A stretch of DNA of 64,000 bases, from assembly GCF_008728515.1 (NCBI RefSeq), contig NC_044976.1, forward strand, positions 211,049,467 through 211,113,466. The letters run 5' to 3'. The stretch is from Papio anubis (taxonomy: Eukaryota; Chordata; Mammalia; Primates; Cercopithecidae). The notes beneath the pieces were generated by a model. The model was not told the origin of the DNA, did no database searches, and saw nothing but the letters and a program-made list of their open reading frames with translations. Positions 33,440 to 45,814 of the stretch are shown one piece after another; the first letter of the stretch is position 1; the number at the start of each line of letters is the position of its first letter. Both the position numbers and the translations under genes were made by a program.

Positions 33440-34320
33440 TCATTTATCTATACTTCTGCCAAGAGTTTTTCATTTTAAAAATTATTAATCTGCCATATTC
33501 CTGGTTTATTACTCACCTCTAAAATCCATATATACTAACATAGCATGCAAGGCCATTCATAGCTTGCCTCAGCCCAGCTTTTTAGTCTCAACTCCTGGCA
33601 TTTCCTTTCATGCACCTTCTGCCCTAAAACAAACTTTTTGCCATTTCCAAACATGCTTTTTTTTTTTTTTTCCGAGACGCAGCTTCGCTCTTTTTGCTCA
33701 GGCTGGAGTGCAATGGCGCGATCTCAGCTCACAGCAACCTCCGCCTCCTGGGTTCAAGCGATTCTCCTGCCTCAGCCTCCCGAGTAGCTGGGATTACAGG
33801 CGCTCGCCACCACGCCTGGCTAATTTTTTGTATTTTTAGTAGAGACGGGGTTTCTCCATGTTGGTCAGGCTGGTTTTGAACTCCCGACCTCAGGTGATCC
33901 ACCCGCCTCGGCCTCCCAAAGTGCTGGGATTACAGGCGTGAGCCACCGCGCCCGGCCCAAACGTGCTCTTAATGACTCTGATTTTGCGCATGCCATTCCC
34001 CAATATGGAGTGCTTTTTTTTTTTTTTTTTGGTGCCTGTAAACTCTTGCTCATCTTTCAAGACCCAAGTCAAATGTCACCTCTTTGTAAAAACTTCCAAA
34101 CTTTCCCTAAGCAAAGCCATCCTCAGCACTGTTAATGCACTTTATTGCCATCTTAGGGAACTTAACTGCTGCATTTAACCTGCTGAAGTTGATATTAATG
34201 TGTTCATTCGTTCCTGCCCCTTCTCCTCCACCATTGGCCTGTGGTTGTTGTGAAGGTTTGTGAACCTCAGGCTGGCACAGGGTCTGGTGTCCAGAAGGTA
34301 CTCCTCCAATGTGTTCTAAA
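33440..34320 (+). mobile_element. L2 fragment split by an Alu
   Basis: L2 sequence (ATGCAAGGCCATTCATAGC, ATTTCCTTTCATGCACC) continues after the Alu (TGACTCTGATTTTGCGCATG, CAAGTCAAATGTCACCTC). Confidence 0.7.
33657..33957 (-). mobile_element. Alu element nested in L2
   Basis: Full-length reverse Alu. CCAAACATGC before the T tail and CCAAACGTGC after the end form the target-site duplication, proving insertion into the older L2. Confidence 0.95.
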
Positions 34321-34974
34321 TGCATAAGTTGACTTTGTTCTCATTAAGAAACTTGCAATCACAAAGCCACATTGAAAATTTCCTTTCTCTATAGTTGTTA
34401 AGATTTGATGAAAACTACATACTGCTAGACAAGTTACCTTCTATCACAGAGTGGCCTAAGAAACAGTGAGGAGAAGGGAGAAATGTAATCTTAACTTTTG
34501 TCAGGCTGTTAATACTGTCTGCCACAAATTCATATTTATTAACAAATATTGGAAAATAAAGTCTACCTCTCACTATTACAGGCAAGGAACTAAGAACTAG
34601 AGAGAGTGTTTTTAATGGAACAGGGTCTACCTCAGAAATGATGTCAAGTAGATTGAAGGAATTTGTTCAAAAGTAATGCCCTTAGATCTTATGAATGACC
34701 TGGTGGAATTAATTTTATCCCAGGACAAAAAAGTCTCATTGTCCTCATCCAGTGATATTTACAATGAAACTCATATATTGTACAAGTTGGTGTAAATAAA
34801 TATAAAGCAGCTAAGTAACTGTTTAGATGCCTCATAAGAATATCTGACTCAGTATTACCAAAATAGAGTGCTTTAATTTCCCCAACAATCTTTTTCCCAT
34901 TGACCTGCTTTTGGTAAATAGACCAACATTTGCTGAGTTTTGAAACCAGAAACCTGAGTGTCATTGTAGAACCA

Positions 34975-35179
34975 GGTATCTTAACCTTGGCACTACTGAT
35001 GTTTTGGCTAAATAGTTAGTTGTGTATGTGTGCATGTGTGGAGTTGCGGGGGTAGGGTGGGGGCTGTCTTGTGCACTGTAGGATGTTAAGCAGCATCCTT
35101 GGCCTCTAATCACTAGATGCCAGTAGCATACCTAATCCTAGTTGTGACAGTCAAAAATGTCTCCAGTCTTTGCCAAATG

Positions 35180-35212
<33 letters not shown>

Positions 35213-35262
35213 GGGATGGAGGTGAGGTGCAAAGTCTCCCCTGGATAAAAACCACTGCTCTA
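34975..35262 (+). mobile_element. MER20-like element with internal (GT)n
   Basis: Same family as 2876-3090: CTTAACCTTGGCACTACTGA, GTGCACTGTAGGATGTTAAG, CACTAGATGCCAGTAGCA and a TAAAAACCACTGCTCTAG end. A GT run at 35179-35209 has grown within the right half, and a GT-rich stretch interrupts the left. Confidence 0.75.
35179..35209 (+). repeat. (GT)n microsatellite
   Basis: About 15 GT units within the MER20-like element. Confidence 0.95.
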
Positions 35263-35269
35263 GATTCCT

Positions 35270-36440
35270 GCCTTTCCTTCACTTACCACTTCTGCCCCCA
35301 AAACTTCCAAACCATTAGCATATCTTTACTATTCTACTACTTCCAACCATATCTTACCATCTCCACTACTATCTCTAGGGTGCCTGTATCCTCGGGTGCC
35401 ACTTACCATCCAACTGGGGACACTTTCAAGATTGAAAGGGAGTGTTATTAATAATTTTAAAAAGAGGCATAAATGAGACTTTCCATGGCAGCCCAGATGT
35501 GCATTCACCCTCAGTGTTATCCTGGCCCAAACCTCCAATTTCTGAAGCCTACACTAATGCAATTACCCTCTACTAGTTTTATGTCTTTCCATCTGGCCTC
35601 CTTGCAGCAGCCAGTGTGCTTTAAAATTTTTTAAAGGCATATTGTATCATTTTGCCCCATAAAACACCCCAATGACATCTTACCATCATGCTTAAAAGAA
35701 AATACCAGCTTCTGACTCTAGCTCTGCCCTCCTTGGCCCCTAGTCTCACCTCAGCACTTTCCGCAGTCCTCACTCTAGGTACTTCATACCTACTGACCTT
35801 CTTGGAACATGCCAAGCCTGTGCAGCAACAGGCCTTCGTGTTGATCAGCCTATGCCTAAAAGGTTTTTGTCTAGCTTTCTATGTGGCTGACTTTTTTTTT
35901 TTGCTCATCAGGTCTCAGCTTAACTCTTTTACCCACCTCCTTAGAGAGGCCTTCACTGAGGTCTACCCCTACCTGCCACCACCATACAATTCTATCACAG
36001 TTCCATACTGCTTTCCTCTTATGTGCTTTTTTTTATGACAACTTGTTTATTTTAACTTTGTTACTGAGCTTGACATACATACAATAAAGCCCATAAAATG
36101 TACTCTTCTTAAGGAGGTAGCTCTGTAAATTTGAACCTTGGTAAACACACCTTTAGCCACCATCCAGATCAAGACAGGGAACATTTCTAGCGTCCCAGAA
36201 AGTTCCCTCATGCCCTCTTGCAGCAATACTGCTTTTCACCATATACACAGGTAACCACTCATGCAATGTCTATCTTTGCCTGTCACAAGCTGTAAATAGT
36301 TTGTTCACTTGTTACTTTTCTGATTTCCCACTATAATATAAGCTTCCTGAGGGCAGGGATCTTGCTTATCTAATTTTCTGTTCTAAGCCCAATGTCTGGC
36401 TCAGTTCTTACACATAAGAGATACTAGTTATATTTTTAAC
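35270..36440 (+). mobile_element. L2 3' fragment with an insertion
   Basis: Sense L2. Landmarks are CATCTGGCCTCCTTGCAGC, TGGAACATGCCAAGCCTGTG, CATCAGGTCTCAGCTTAAC, TCCTTAGAGAGGCCTTCACTG, and the 3' end GCTTCCTGAGGGCAGGGATC. About 36035-36285 interrupts it with unrelated sequence (GACATACATACAATAAAGCC...) that may be a piece of another retroelement. Confidence 0.8.
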
Positions 36441-36569
36441 TAAATAAAACCATCTGATCTTCTCTATTCAGTTTGAGAAAGCCTCACATCTAATTCCTTC
36501 TTGTCCTTAGATTCAATAGTCTTACCCCACGGAATCACCAAATTTGACAAAATCAAGATTCAAGCAATG

Positions 36570-36570
<1 letters not shown>

Positions 36571-36602
<32 letters not shown>
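36571..36602 (+). repeat. (GT)n microsatellite
   Basis: About 16 GT units just upstream of an Alu. Confidence 0.95.
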
Positions 36603-36603
<1 letters not shown>

Positions 36604-36635
36604 ACATGGAGTTCAAGAACCAGTTAAGAATTGCT

Positions 36636-36941
36636 TGCCAGGCACAGTGGCTTCACACCTGTAATCCCAGAACTTTGGGAGGCTGAAGTGGGAGGATCGC
36701 TTGAAGCTGGGAGTCTGAGACCAGCCTGGGCAACATAGTGAGACTCTGTCTCTACAAAAAATAAAATATTAGCTGGGCGTGGTGGTGCGTGCCTGTAGTC
36801 CCAGCTACTTGGGGGGTTGAGCTGGGAGGATCACTTGATCCCGGGAGGTAAAAGCTGCAGTGAGTCATGATGGCACCACTGCACTCCAGCCTTAGTGACA
36901 GAGCAAGACCCTGTCTCAAAAAATAAAAAAAATAAAATAAA
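36636..36941 (+). mobile_element. Old Alu element
   Basis: Alu from GCCAGGCACAGTGGCTTCAC to an AAAATAAAAT-rich tail. AGAATTGCTT / AGAATTGCTA flank it. Diverged, J/S-like. Confidence 0.93.
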
Positions 36942-37151
36942 AGAATTGCTATTTGCTCACTTCCACCTTCCACTCAAGATGAATTCTAGCAAAGACTCCA
37001 ATGGTGAAACTGTTTGCATTCCTGAACAAAACTCCTAAAATATCTTAAACAGAAATCATGGAGAATGTATCAAACGCAATAGCAAAATATTTCTTTTTAT
37101 TTAGTAATACTTTAGCCAAAGGCCTGGTTATGTTTGCAAAGACAAGATCTT

Positions 37152-38632
37152 TTTTTTTTTTTTCTTTTAAGTTCAGGGGTACGTGTGCAGGATGTGCAGC
37201 TTTGTTACATAGGTAAACGTGTGCCATGGTGGTTTGCCACACAGATGATCCCATTACCCAGGTATCAAGCCCAACATCCATTAGCTATTCTTCCTCTTGC
37301 TCTCCCTCCACACCCCCACAACCCTATGACAGGCCCTAATGGGTGTTGTTAGCCACCATGTGTCCTTGTGTTCTCATCATTCAGCTCTTACATATAAGTG
37401 AGAACATGTGGTATTTGGTTTTCTGTTCCTGCGTTAGTTTGCTAAAGATAATGGCCTCCAGCTCCATCCATGTCCCTGTAAAGGACATGATCTCCTTCCT
37501 TTTCATGGCTGCATAGTATTCCATGGTATGTATATACCACATTTTCTTTATCCAGTCTATCATTAACGGGCATTTGTATTGATTCCATATCGTTGCTATT
37601 GGGAACAGTGCTGCAATGTGCATATGCATGCATGTATCTTTATAATAGAATGATTTATGTTCCTTTGGGTATATAGTCAGTAATGCGATTGCTGGGTCAA
37701 ATGGTATTTCTGCCTCTAAGTCTTCGAGGAATTGCCACACTGTCTTCCACAATGGTTGAACTAATTTACACTCCCATCAACAGTGTAAAAGCCTTCCTTT
37801 TTCTCCCCAACCTCACCAACATCTGTTGTATTTTGACTTTTCAATAGTAGCCATTCTGACTAATAGGAGATGTTATCTCATTATGATTTTGATTTACATT
37901 TGTGTAATGACCAGTGATGATGAGCTTTTTTTCATATGTTTGTTGGCCACATGAATGTCTTATTTGAGAAGTGTTTGTTCATGTCCTTTGCCCACTTTTT
38001 AATGGGGTTGTTCGTTTTTTTTTCTTGTAAATTTGCTTACGTTCCTTGTAGATTCTGGATAGCAGACCTTTGTCAGATGGATAGATTGCAAAAATTTTCT
38101 CCCATTCTGTAGGTTGTCTGTTCACTCCGATCATAGTTTCTTTTGCTGTGCAGAAGCTCCTAAGTTTAATTAGATCCCATTTGTCTATTTTTGCTTTTGT
38201 TGCAATTGCTTTTGGTATCTTCATCATTAAATATTTGCCTATGCCTCTGTCCTGAATGATATTGCCTGGATTTTCTTCTAGAGTTTTTATAGTTTTGGGT
38301 TTTACATTTAAGCCTTTAATCCATCTTGAGTTGATTTTTGTAAATGGTATAAGGAAGGGGTCCAGTTTCAATTTTCTACATATGGCTATTCAGTCCTCCC
38401 AGCATCATTTGTTAAATAGGGAATCCTTTCCCCATTTCTTGTTTTTATCAGGTTTGTAGAAAATCAGATGGTTGTAGGTGTGTGGTCTTATTTTTGGATT
38501 CTCTATTCTGTTCCATTGGTCTTTGTGTGTATTCTCGCACCAGTACCATGCTTTGAGTTACTCCAGCCTTGTAATATAGTTTGAAGTCAGGTAGTATGAT
38601 GCCTCCAACTTTGTTCTTTTTGCTTAGTATTG
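37152..38632 (-). mobile_element. 5'-truncated L1 (L1PA/PB-like)
   Basis: About 1.48 kb of reverse-orientation L1: 3' UTR, ORF2 C-terminal part and a T-rich tail at 37152. The target-site copies TGCAAAGACAAGATCTT and TGCAAAGACAAGGTCTT lie at 37135-37151 and 38633-38649. A 123-residue remnant of the ORF2 C-terminus survives at 37381-37752, and another piece at 37979-38371, in different frames. It ends about 130 bp before WDR64 exon 2. Confidence 0.95.
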
Positions 38633-38782
38633 TGCAAAGACAAGGTCTTTAAAATGCAAATAAATCCAGTTTTTATAGATTGAGATAAGAAAATAGAAGG
38701 TTAGGAAATAAAAATTATAGCTGACATACAAAAGGTAGTCCTTGGAATTTGATGAAAATGTACTGTATTTTTTTCAATGCAG

Positions 38783-38913
38783 ATGCAATTGATTATGACA
38801 AGTTTTATGCATCAGTACAGAAGCTCTTTGGTCCAGATGTGAAGGATCAAGATGTGAAACGCTTTTACAGGAAACTGTGCAACAACACGGACGCATTTGC
38901 AGACTGGTGTGAG
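38783..38913 (+). CDS. WDR64: WDR64 coding exon 2 (residues 49-92)
   Basis: The acceptor is TTTTTTTCAATGCAG|AT and the donor GAG|GTAGAT. With one base from exon 1 it reads DAIDYDKFYASVQKLFG...NNTDAFADWCE, then continues in phase 0. The segment is helical and Asp-rich, and may correspond to the EF-hand-like N-terminal region of the WDR49/WDR64 group. I see no canonical calcium-binding loop, so I would not claim calcium binding. The downstream intron is about 9 kb. Confidence 0.95.
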
Positions 38914-40047
38914 GTAGATTCATTTCATGTTCATAATATGAAATCTAGGTATTATTTTTCTAACTTTGGAATAAATAATTAAAACAAAGTGTTACTCCCA
39001 TAGGGGTTGAACCACAATGTGCATGTGCCATGTTTCAATAAATAAAAGTGGGTAAAGTAGGTAACGATTTAGCTGTATTATTAATAAACAACTCTTAAAT
39101 CCTTTCAGACCAAGCTGCCAGTTGGAAGAGCTATACATGCCTCTAACAACAACCAGGATTTTAATGGTCTTCATTTCACTTTATAGGAGATATTTCTTTT
39201 CAATGGGTTCAATGTACACAAATTTTCAGTGTATCTGAGTTATTAATATAAGAGAAGAGGCTACAATTCACTACCTGTTATATTCCCTGAGTTGTTTTCT
39301 GATCACCATGGTATTTATTGTTAAAAAATTACATATATCCATACAGAGAAATTAAATAATTTTTACAGATTATCTGGTTCCTTAAAAAAATAAATGGAAA
39401 TAGTAGACAAAAGAAAAAGCAAGAATCTAAGGGATCTGAATACCACATTTTATAAAATGTGGCTTATAAGCCGATGGATATGTAGAAGGAGAATTTAAAC
39501 CCAAGATACAGGAAAAATACGTCTCTCTCAAATATATATGGAGCTATCTCAAAATTGACCGCAGTAGGCTAAAAAGAAAATATTAATAAATTGTGATATA
39601 ATACATTAGAAGCCTAAAATAAAAGATAGCCAATCCCCCACATCACCCAAATAAAAACCAAATTAATTGATTTTAGAAAAAAATTGCAAAAAAAAAAAAA
39701 GGTTTCTACAAAGCCTTTGAGGAATATATAATTCCCATGTTGTATGCATGTTTCTATAATGTAGGAAAAGCTGAAAAGCTATCCAGGTCATTTTATGACG
39801 TTAAAATAACACTGAATTGAACATAGGCAAAATGTCAGGGAACTATAAGCCAATATTACTTATAAATATAAATTCTAAACTCCTAAATAAAATGTTAACA
39901 AGTTGAATCCGGCAGTGCATTAAAAATCATTTCTAAGTACAATTTACCCCAGCAAAGTAAGAGTGGTTCAATATTAGAAAAGCCAGAAACATACCTCATT
40001 TAACAAGTCAGGAGAGAAAAAATAATATGCTAATCTCAATCTAAAGT

Positions 40048-40268
40048 CAGCAAACTAAGGCCTATGGGCCAAATCTGGATAGACAGCCACCTTTGTTGTA
40101 AATAAAGTTTACTGGAACACAGGAATGCTCACTCATTTACAAATTGGCCACGTTGCTTCTGTGCTACAATAGAAGAATTATGTAGTTTTGACAGAGGCTG
40201 AATGGCCTGCAGGCCGAAAATACTTACTACCTAGCCCTTTTCGAAAAATGTTTGCGGACTTCTAACCT
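40048..40268 (+). mobile_element. hAT-type MITE nested in L1
   Basis: Begins GTCAGCAAACTAAGGCCTAT and ends GTTTGCGGACTTCTAAC, giving diverged terminal inverted repeats. Inside is GTAAATAAAGTTTACTGGAACACAG. The family is common but I cannot name it with confidence. Confidence 0.65.
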
Positions 40269-40399
40269 GAAAGTAAAGTAAAATTAAAAGTAAAAAAGAT
40301 GTCTAATAAGAACTCAATAGCCATCCTTGCTTTAAAAAGAAAAATAATCTTAGCGGAATAGCAATAATAGAAAATTCCATTAATTTGAGAAAGGACACT

Positions 40400-40990
40400 G
40401 ACTGTATTAGTATTCTATTGCTACTCTACTAAATTATCATAAATTTAGCCATGGGAAGAAATACATATCATAGTTTGCATGGATCAGGAGTCTGGGACAG
40501 CTTCACTGGGTCCTCTGCTTGGGGTATCATAAGGCTGCAATCCACTGTGGGCAAGGCTGGGTTCTCATTTGGAAGCTCCGCTAGGGAAGGATCTGCTTCC
40601 AAGCTCATTCAGGTTGTTGGCAGAATTCAGTGCCTTGCTGTTGTAAGTCTGAGGACCTCAGCTTCTTGTTGACTGGAGGCTGCGGGCTTCCCTCTTGTCC
40701 TAGAAGCTGCCTGCAGCCCCCACCATGTGGCCCTCTATACTGGCAGTTCACAACTTTGCATCTTCAAGGCCAGCGGGAGAATTTTTCCCTCCATAGTCTG
40801 ATAAGAGGAAATTTTATATAATGTAACATAATCATAGGAGAAACAGCTCATCATATTTGTCATATTCTCTTAGTTAGAAGTAAGTCACAGTTTCCACCAT
40901 ATTTAAGGGATAGAGATGATACAAAAGTGTGACTTGTGTGTGTGGGAGGGAAGAGGAGGTCATTTTAGAATAGGTCCACCATAGAGACTT
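40400..40990 (+). repeat. Ancient interspersed repeat, family unsure
   Basis: Starts CTGACTGTATTAGTATTCTATTGC and includes ATGGATCAGGAGTCTGGGAC, GGATCTGCTTCCAAGCTC and GTTAGAAGTAAGTCAC. I know this as a common mammalian repeat motif set but not its name. It disrupts the L1 around it. Confidence 0.5.
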
Positions 40991-41479
40991 ACCAGAAACA
41001 TATTTAAGCAAGGATCATATTTACTGCTGAAATACTAGACACAACCCCATTAAAGTCGAGAACAAGAAAAGGATGCCTATTCACCACTAATCTTCAACAC
41101 TTTATTGGAGGTTGTAAGCCATGCAAAGAGAGGGGAAAAGGGCAAGAAATGGAATTGATATGTAATCAATTATTTAAAACGACAAAATTCTCATTATTTG
41201 TAGATATTCTACCAAGAATGTCCAAGAGAATTATATGGCAAACTATCAGAACTGAGAGGGTTCAAAAGAGTTCGAAAAAGATACACATGGCAGAATCAGT
41301 AATTTCCACAAACACCAGCAATAACCACCCCTCTCTCACCACAACTAACTAGAAAATAAAAAGATTCCATTCACAAAAGCAACACATAGGAGAAAGCATC
41401 ATGGGATGACTCTATTGAAAAAAGACAGTAGAATAATAATTGAGAGGCTCAGTTTGTAGATACCAACTGTTCCTGAATT

Positions 41480-41895
41480 GACTTAAAATTTAATCTCACG
41501 CTCCTTGCCATTTCACGCTGAAACATGAAGACAAAGGGAAAGCTGGGCCCGACCCCCCGTCCCTTCTTTTGCCATTACTGGCTCCATCTTCTATCATGAG
41601 GGGCCGTGTGCTCACACATGGGCACCCCAGCCCACACGTCTAAGCTCTTCCATACCTTCACCTCCACAAATACTATCCCTTGGCCACTCCTCAGAGCTAG
41701 CGGTGTACATACCAATGGTATGCAACCCTTTCTCATATGGTGGATAAGAGGCTTCACAGGCCCGAAAGTAGACTTGGCCCCTTTGGGGAGAGAATTCTGG
41801 GGTTCGAGGAATCTAGGGAATGGTTTAAAAGCATTGTTACGGACCCCTGGTAGACGAGGGGCCATTAGCTTCCACAGAAAAGACTAGAGTGGGGC
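41480..41895. other. Unassigned GC-richer block
   Basis: About 400 bp with higher G+C than its surroundings. Both strands stay open for more than 90 codons (41606-41887 plus, 41575-41865 minus). I recognise no protein family in either. It lies directly after L1 sequence and before a hAT-type element, so an unrecognised repeat or LTR piece is the most likely explanation. Confidence 0.25.
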
Positions 41896-41904
41896 CGTGT
41901 AAAG

Positions 41905-42105
41905 CTGTGCTGTCCAACAAAGTGGCCGCTAGCCACATGTGCTACTTACATGTAAATTAAGTTAGAGATTCAGCTCCACAGTTGCACTAGTTACATTTCA
42001 AGTGCTCAGGATTCACATGTGGCTAGTGGCTATTGTATTATACAGGACAGATTACAGAATATGTCCATCATTACAGGAAGTTCAACTGGACAGCGCCACT
42101 CTAAA
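41905..42105 (+). mobile_element. hAT-Charlie-type MITE
   Basis: GCTGTGCTGTCCAACAAAGT on the left and CAACTGGACAGCGCCACTC on the right are inverted ends. GCCGCTAGCCACATGTG and CACATGTGGCTAGTGGC form internal inverted arms. Confidence 0.75.
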
Positions 42106-43150
42106 GGCACAGGCCCCTTGCCCTGGGCCTACAAGCAACACTGCAAATGGAATCATGGCTATTTTTTTTTTTAATATACTGATTCAATAAAGTAGAAGAC
42201 ATATATGTATTTAACAAGAACTCTTAGCCACCCAAAGATTTTGAGAAATCAAATGAAGAGTGAAACAGTCAGCTACTTTGCAGCCACACAGAAATGACCA
42301 TTTTTTCCCTAAATCGTGTAAGTGTACAACATGAATGCATTGTTTTGTGCTTTTGTTCCAGGATCTAATCTCTATCACACTTTCTAAACCCTGTGGATAT
42401 TCCCCCATAGATCGGTAACTTGAATGTAATGTCATTAAACTTGGGATAGATGTGATTCTGAGAATCACATTTTCTCATTGTTCTCTATTTTCTTATGAAT
42501 ATTTCTCACACACTCAATGGTTTATGTGCATGAATTTCTAATGCAATCATTTTGGACCACCTAAAATGTGAAAATGTGTGTCTAACAAATGTTTCGTGTC
42601 AATATAAAAAAATTATGCACATTTGGAAATTAGAAAAGTCTGTTCATATTTTATTACACACTTAGATTCAGAAAAGCAATGCTCTAAAGATAGTTCATAA
42701 ATGCCAACAAATGAGACAAAGCACTCTGTGATAAATCCGTTTACATGGAATTCTACAGTAACTGAGAATTTGGTCTCTGAGTGAAATACTACTCTAAAGT
42801 AAATCCGATTTTTTGTTTGTTTGTTTTACAGATGAGGAAGTCAAGCCTCATTCTCTCTGACATCTACTCCTTCTCTTTCCCTTTCTACTTAGAACTTCCT
42901 TCTAACTTAATCTTCCTTCATTTGTAAAATGTGTTCTTTTTTTCAAGAACCTTCTTTTCAGTTTCTCATTTAATCTTCACAACAGCCGCACAATGTAGAT
43001 TATGGAGGATATGTTATTGAAATGATAAAGATGAGAAAAATCACAAAAAGCTTAATTGACTTATCTAAAGCTGCACAGAAAGTCTGTTTTGGTCTTGGGG
43101 CTGAGATTTTTCTCCCTCTTTATGTAGTAAGTTCATCTGACATTATCCTG

Positions 43151-43310
43151 GGGCCAGGTGCGGTATCTAATGCCTGTAATCCCAGCACTTTGGGAGGCCA
43201 AGGCAGGAGGATTGCTTGAGCCCAGGAGTTTGAGACCAGGCTGAGCAACATGGTAAGACCCTGTCTCTATGAAGAAGAAGAAGGAGAAGGAGAAGGAGAG
43301 AAGAAGAAGA
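43151..43310 (+). mobile_element. Alu monomer with (GAA)n tail
   Basis: A single left Alu arm (GGGCCAGGTGCGGTATCTAATG to CCCTGTCTCTATG) is followed by a GAA/GGA-rich microsatellite to 43310. TCTGACATTATCCTG / AGATGACATTATTTTG look like its flanking target copies. Confidence 0.85.
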
Positions 43311-43519
43311 AGGCTTTAAAAAAACAAAACAGATGACATTATTTTGTTACATCACTTGGGTTCCTATAAATTGTATGCAATTTTAATAGAAAAACTCATG
43401 GCCAGCCTCTGGCACACTGTATGTATATAAAGAATCACTTGAGGTTTTAAAAAAAAATAGGGCAGGAAGGTTCTTCTTTTATTGTCCTGTCATTTTTCTC
43501 ACAAACTGTTTGTGTCAAT

Positions 43520-43625
43520 GCTCCTAAGGGGCACTTCTATTTCAAGCCAGGTGACCTAACCTTTCTGGGCTTCAGAGCCATCATCTGTAAAATGGAAATT
43601 CAATTCAAGGAGACTAACTTCGTTT
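43520..43625 (+). repeat. MIR SINE fragment
   Basis: GGTGACCTAACCTTTCTGGGCTTC and CATCATCTGTAAAATGGAAAT are MIR core. Confidence 0.65.
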
Positions 43626-44939
43626 TGGTATGGATTACCTAGTGTTTTCTTAATCAGTTAATATATCAGGTAATAAAAACAAGATTTATTCTTTTAAACT
43701 CAGGCACAGACATACCAATCTTATTCCAAATATAAATCTCTTTGTGGTAGAAATGCCACAAAAAGTTGCACTTTCTTTTTCAAGATTTTTTGATGCAAAG
43801 ACACTTGGAGAATTTGAAATTCATAGAATAATGAAATCTTATTACTCACCTAAACATTATCTAGACCTGCCCCTTCAATTTATAATGGAAAAAATTTAAT
43901 GTAAGGAGATCAAAAGAAATATGACTGCCTTAAGTTTATAAAGCTAGTTCGTGGAAGAGTCTGGGGCAGACACGGTCTACTTTTCTTACAATGCCATGTT
44001 AGTCTGGGTTTCCAGTGGGCAACTTATAAACACATTTTTTTTTAGGAGCACACTACAAATTAATCCAAAGAAGAGGCATATGACACCATATGGAATGCCT
44101 ATAATTGTGTTCCCTCCCAAAAGTGAATTTAAAGTGAATTATTATAAATCTAAAATTATATTTGCTAACTTCAAAAATGTTAAAAGAATGTTCCAGGATA
44201 GGTTGAAAAATAAGCTGCATGCAGGTTTTTATTTTCTTCTATTGGCTTTTTTATTTTCTCCATATGTTCTACAATGAACATATGTTCCTTATATAATCAG
44301 ATAAAAATGAAGTTAAAAATGAATCACTTAAAGTATGGAGCAAGACTTTTAAATAGCATAGTTAAAATAAAATTAACATTCTAATAGTCATAATATATAT
44401 ATAAGTGATAAAATACTCAAATCTTGTCACAGGCAAAATTACTACACTGAAACTGAAAAGGTCGAAGGAGAAATTTGAGATCTTAGAGGCTATGGCTCAT
44501 CACGGGAAAAAGGGGTATTTGCTGCTCTTTAACAACATTATTTGCTTGAAACATTTCCTTTCAAAATGTAAAACTTTCACTGTTGTTTCTGAAGGAGTTT
44601 ATCTGGTATAATACCTAAATTTTTCTCAATAAATTCAAATAATTTGATATTTTTCATATCCTTTGGAAGTTATTTTTTGGTAAGCATTGTAATAGTGTGT
44701 TATTTACAAGTGAAAGTAACAAAATTTATTATTTTCATAAGAGCATATGTCCACACTCTGCCATCTACCTACATGCAGATGTGATTATAAAATATATGCA
44801 TGATAAAATGCATAGGTGATGTGTTGTTTGGGTAAGTAACAAAAATGCTTAGTGCGCAGTTTTAAGTTAGCAAGGAAGATACTTGAATTCTGTTTCCTGT
44901 ACTGTCTCTGGAAAAATTAGGAATTATAGTTACTCAAAT

Positions 44940-45185
44940 GTTGACATTGATTGAGCTCCTTCCTGGCAATTGGTGCAATCTAAGTACTTGCTAATCTCCC
45001 TCATTACGAAGTAATCTAATCATGCACTTCCTCAGTTAATCCTTACAACAGGGCATAATACAGGGATTATTACTGATTATCCTTATTTTACACATGGGAA
45101 AGACTCAAGTACAGAGAAATTAAGGATCTTGCATGAGGTCATGTGACTAGTAGACAGTAGAACCAAGATTTGGACCCGTGACCAA
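44940..45185 (-). repeat. MIR SINE
   Basis: Antisense MIR: TTAATCCTTACAACAGGGC, TTATTTTACACATGGGAAAG, ATTAAGGATCTTGCATGAGG and CAAGATTTGGACCCGTG. Confidence 0.8.
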
Positions 45186-45582
45186 TTCCTAAAGCACTGA
45201 ATACTTCCTCGCATAGGACATTGCTCCTGAATTTCTTCTCACATCTGTTCTTAGACACTTGATGCCTTGGCACTATCCCCACAACAATTAAAATAAAGTT
45301 AAATGACTGACTGCAAACTGCTCTTTGAGTATGGGTATCATTGATGTAGGAGACATAATTTAAAATTAGATGACAGCATATATGATGTGGAGTTCTCTCA
45401 TCTCCAATAAACACTGGAATTCATTAATGTAGAAACAAAGAATCATCATCACCATTATCATTACACATTCTCTGAAAATTATTATTTCACACTATTCTCT
45501 GAGGTTAAATTTGCTGCCAACATTTATCAATTGTCTACTTTGCATAAGTCATTTAAATTGTACCAAGTTGTGTTTATAAAAC

Positions 45583-45692
45583 GAGGGCAGGAGAATTGCT
45601 TGAACCTGGGAGGCGGAGGTTGCAGTGAGTCGAGATCACACCACTGCACTGCAGCCTGGGTGACAGGGCAAGATTCCATCTCAAAAAAAAAA
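45583..45692 (+). mobile_element. 5'-truncated Alu fragment
   Basis: Only the last 110 bp of an Alu is present: GAGGGCAGGAGAATTGCTTG through TTCCATCTCAAAAAAAAAAA. Confidence 0.93.
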
Positions 45693-45814
45693 AGACCAAA
45701 AAAACAAAAACTACCCTTAAAGACAAGCTACTGTTCTCATTAGAGGCTGTGGTCTGGATATAATGTGTCATTTATTTTTCTCTCTCCCATGAGGCCTTCT
45801 CAGTGTAGGCTTTC

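Larger units (their letters stand above)
30671..38782 (+). other. WDR64: WDR64 intron 1
   Basis: GT-AG intron filled mainly by L2 copies, Alus, a MER2, a MER20-like element and an L1. Nothing recognised in 30671-31430, 31930-32110 or 34330-34970. Confidence 0.85.
39400..41420 (+). mobile_element. Old L1 ORF2 fragments with nested insertions
   Basis: Sense L1 ORF2-like sequence occurs at about 39780-40040 (AGGGAACTATAAGCCAATATT, TTCAATATTAGAAAAGCC), about 40270-40390 and about 41020-41420 (CACTTTATTGGAGGTTGTAAGCC). A hAT-type element and another repeat lie between. All frames are broken. Confidence 0.65.

Noticed and set aside
37381..38371. Frames of 123 and 130 codons
   Set aside because: Decayed L1 ORF2 C-terminal pieces inside a truncated L1, not host genes.
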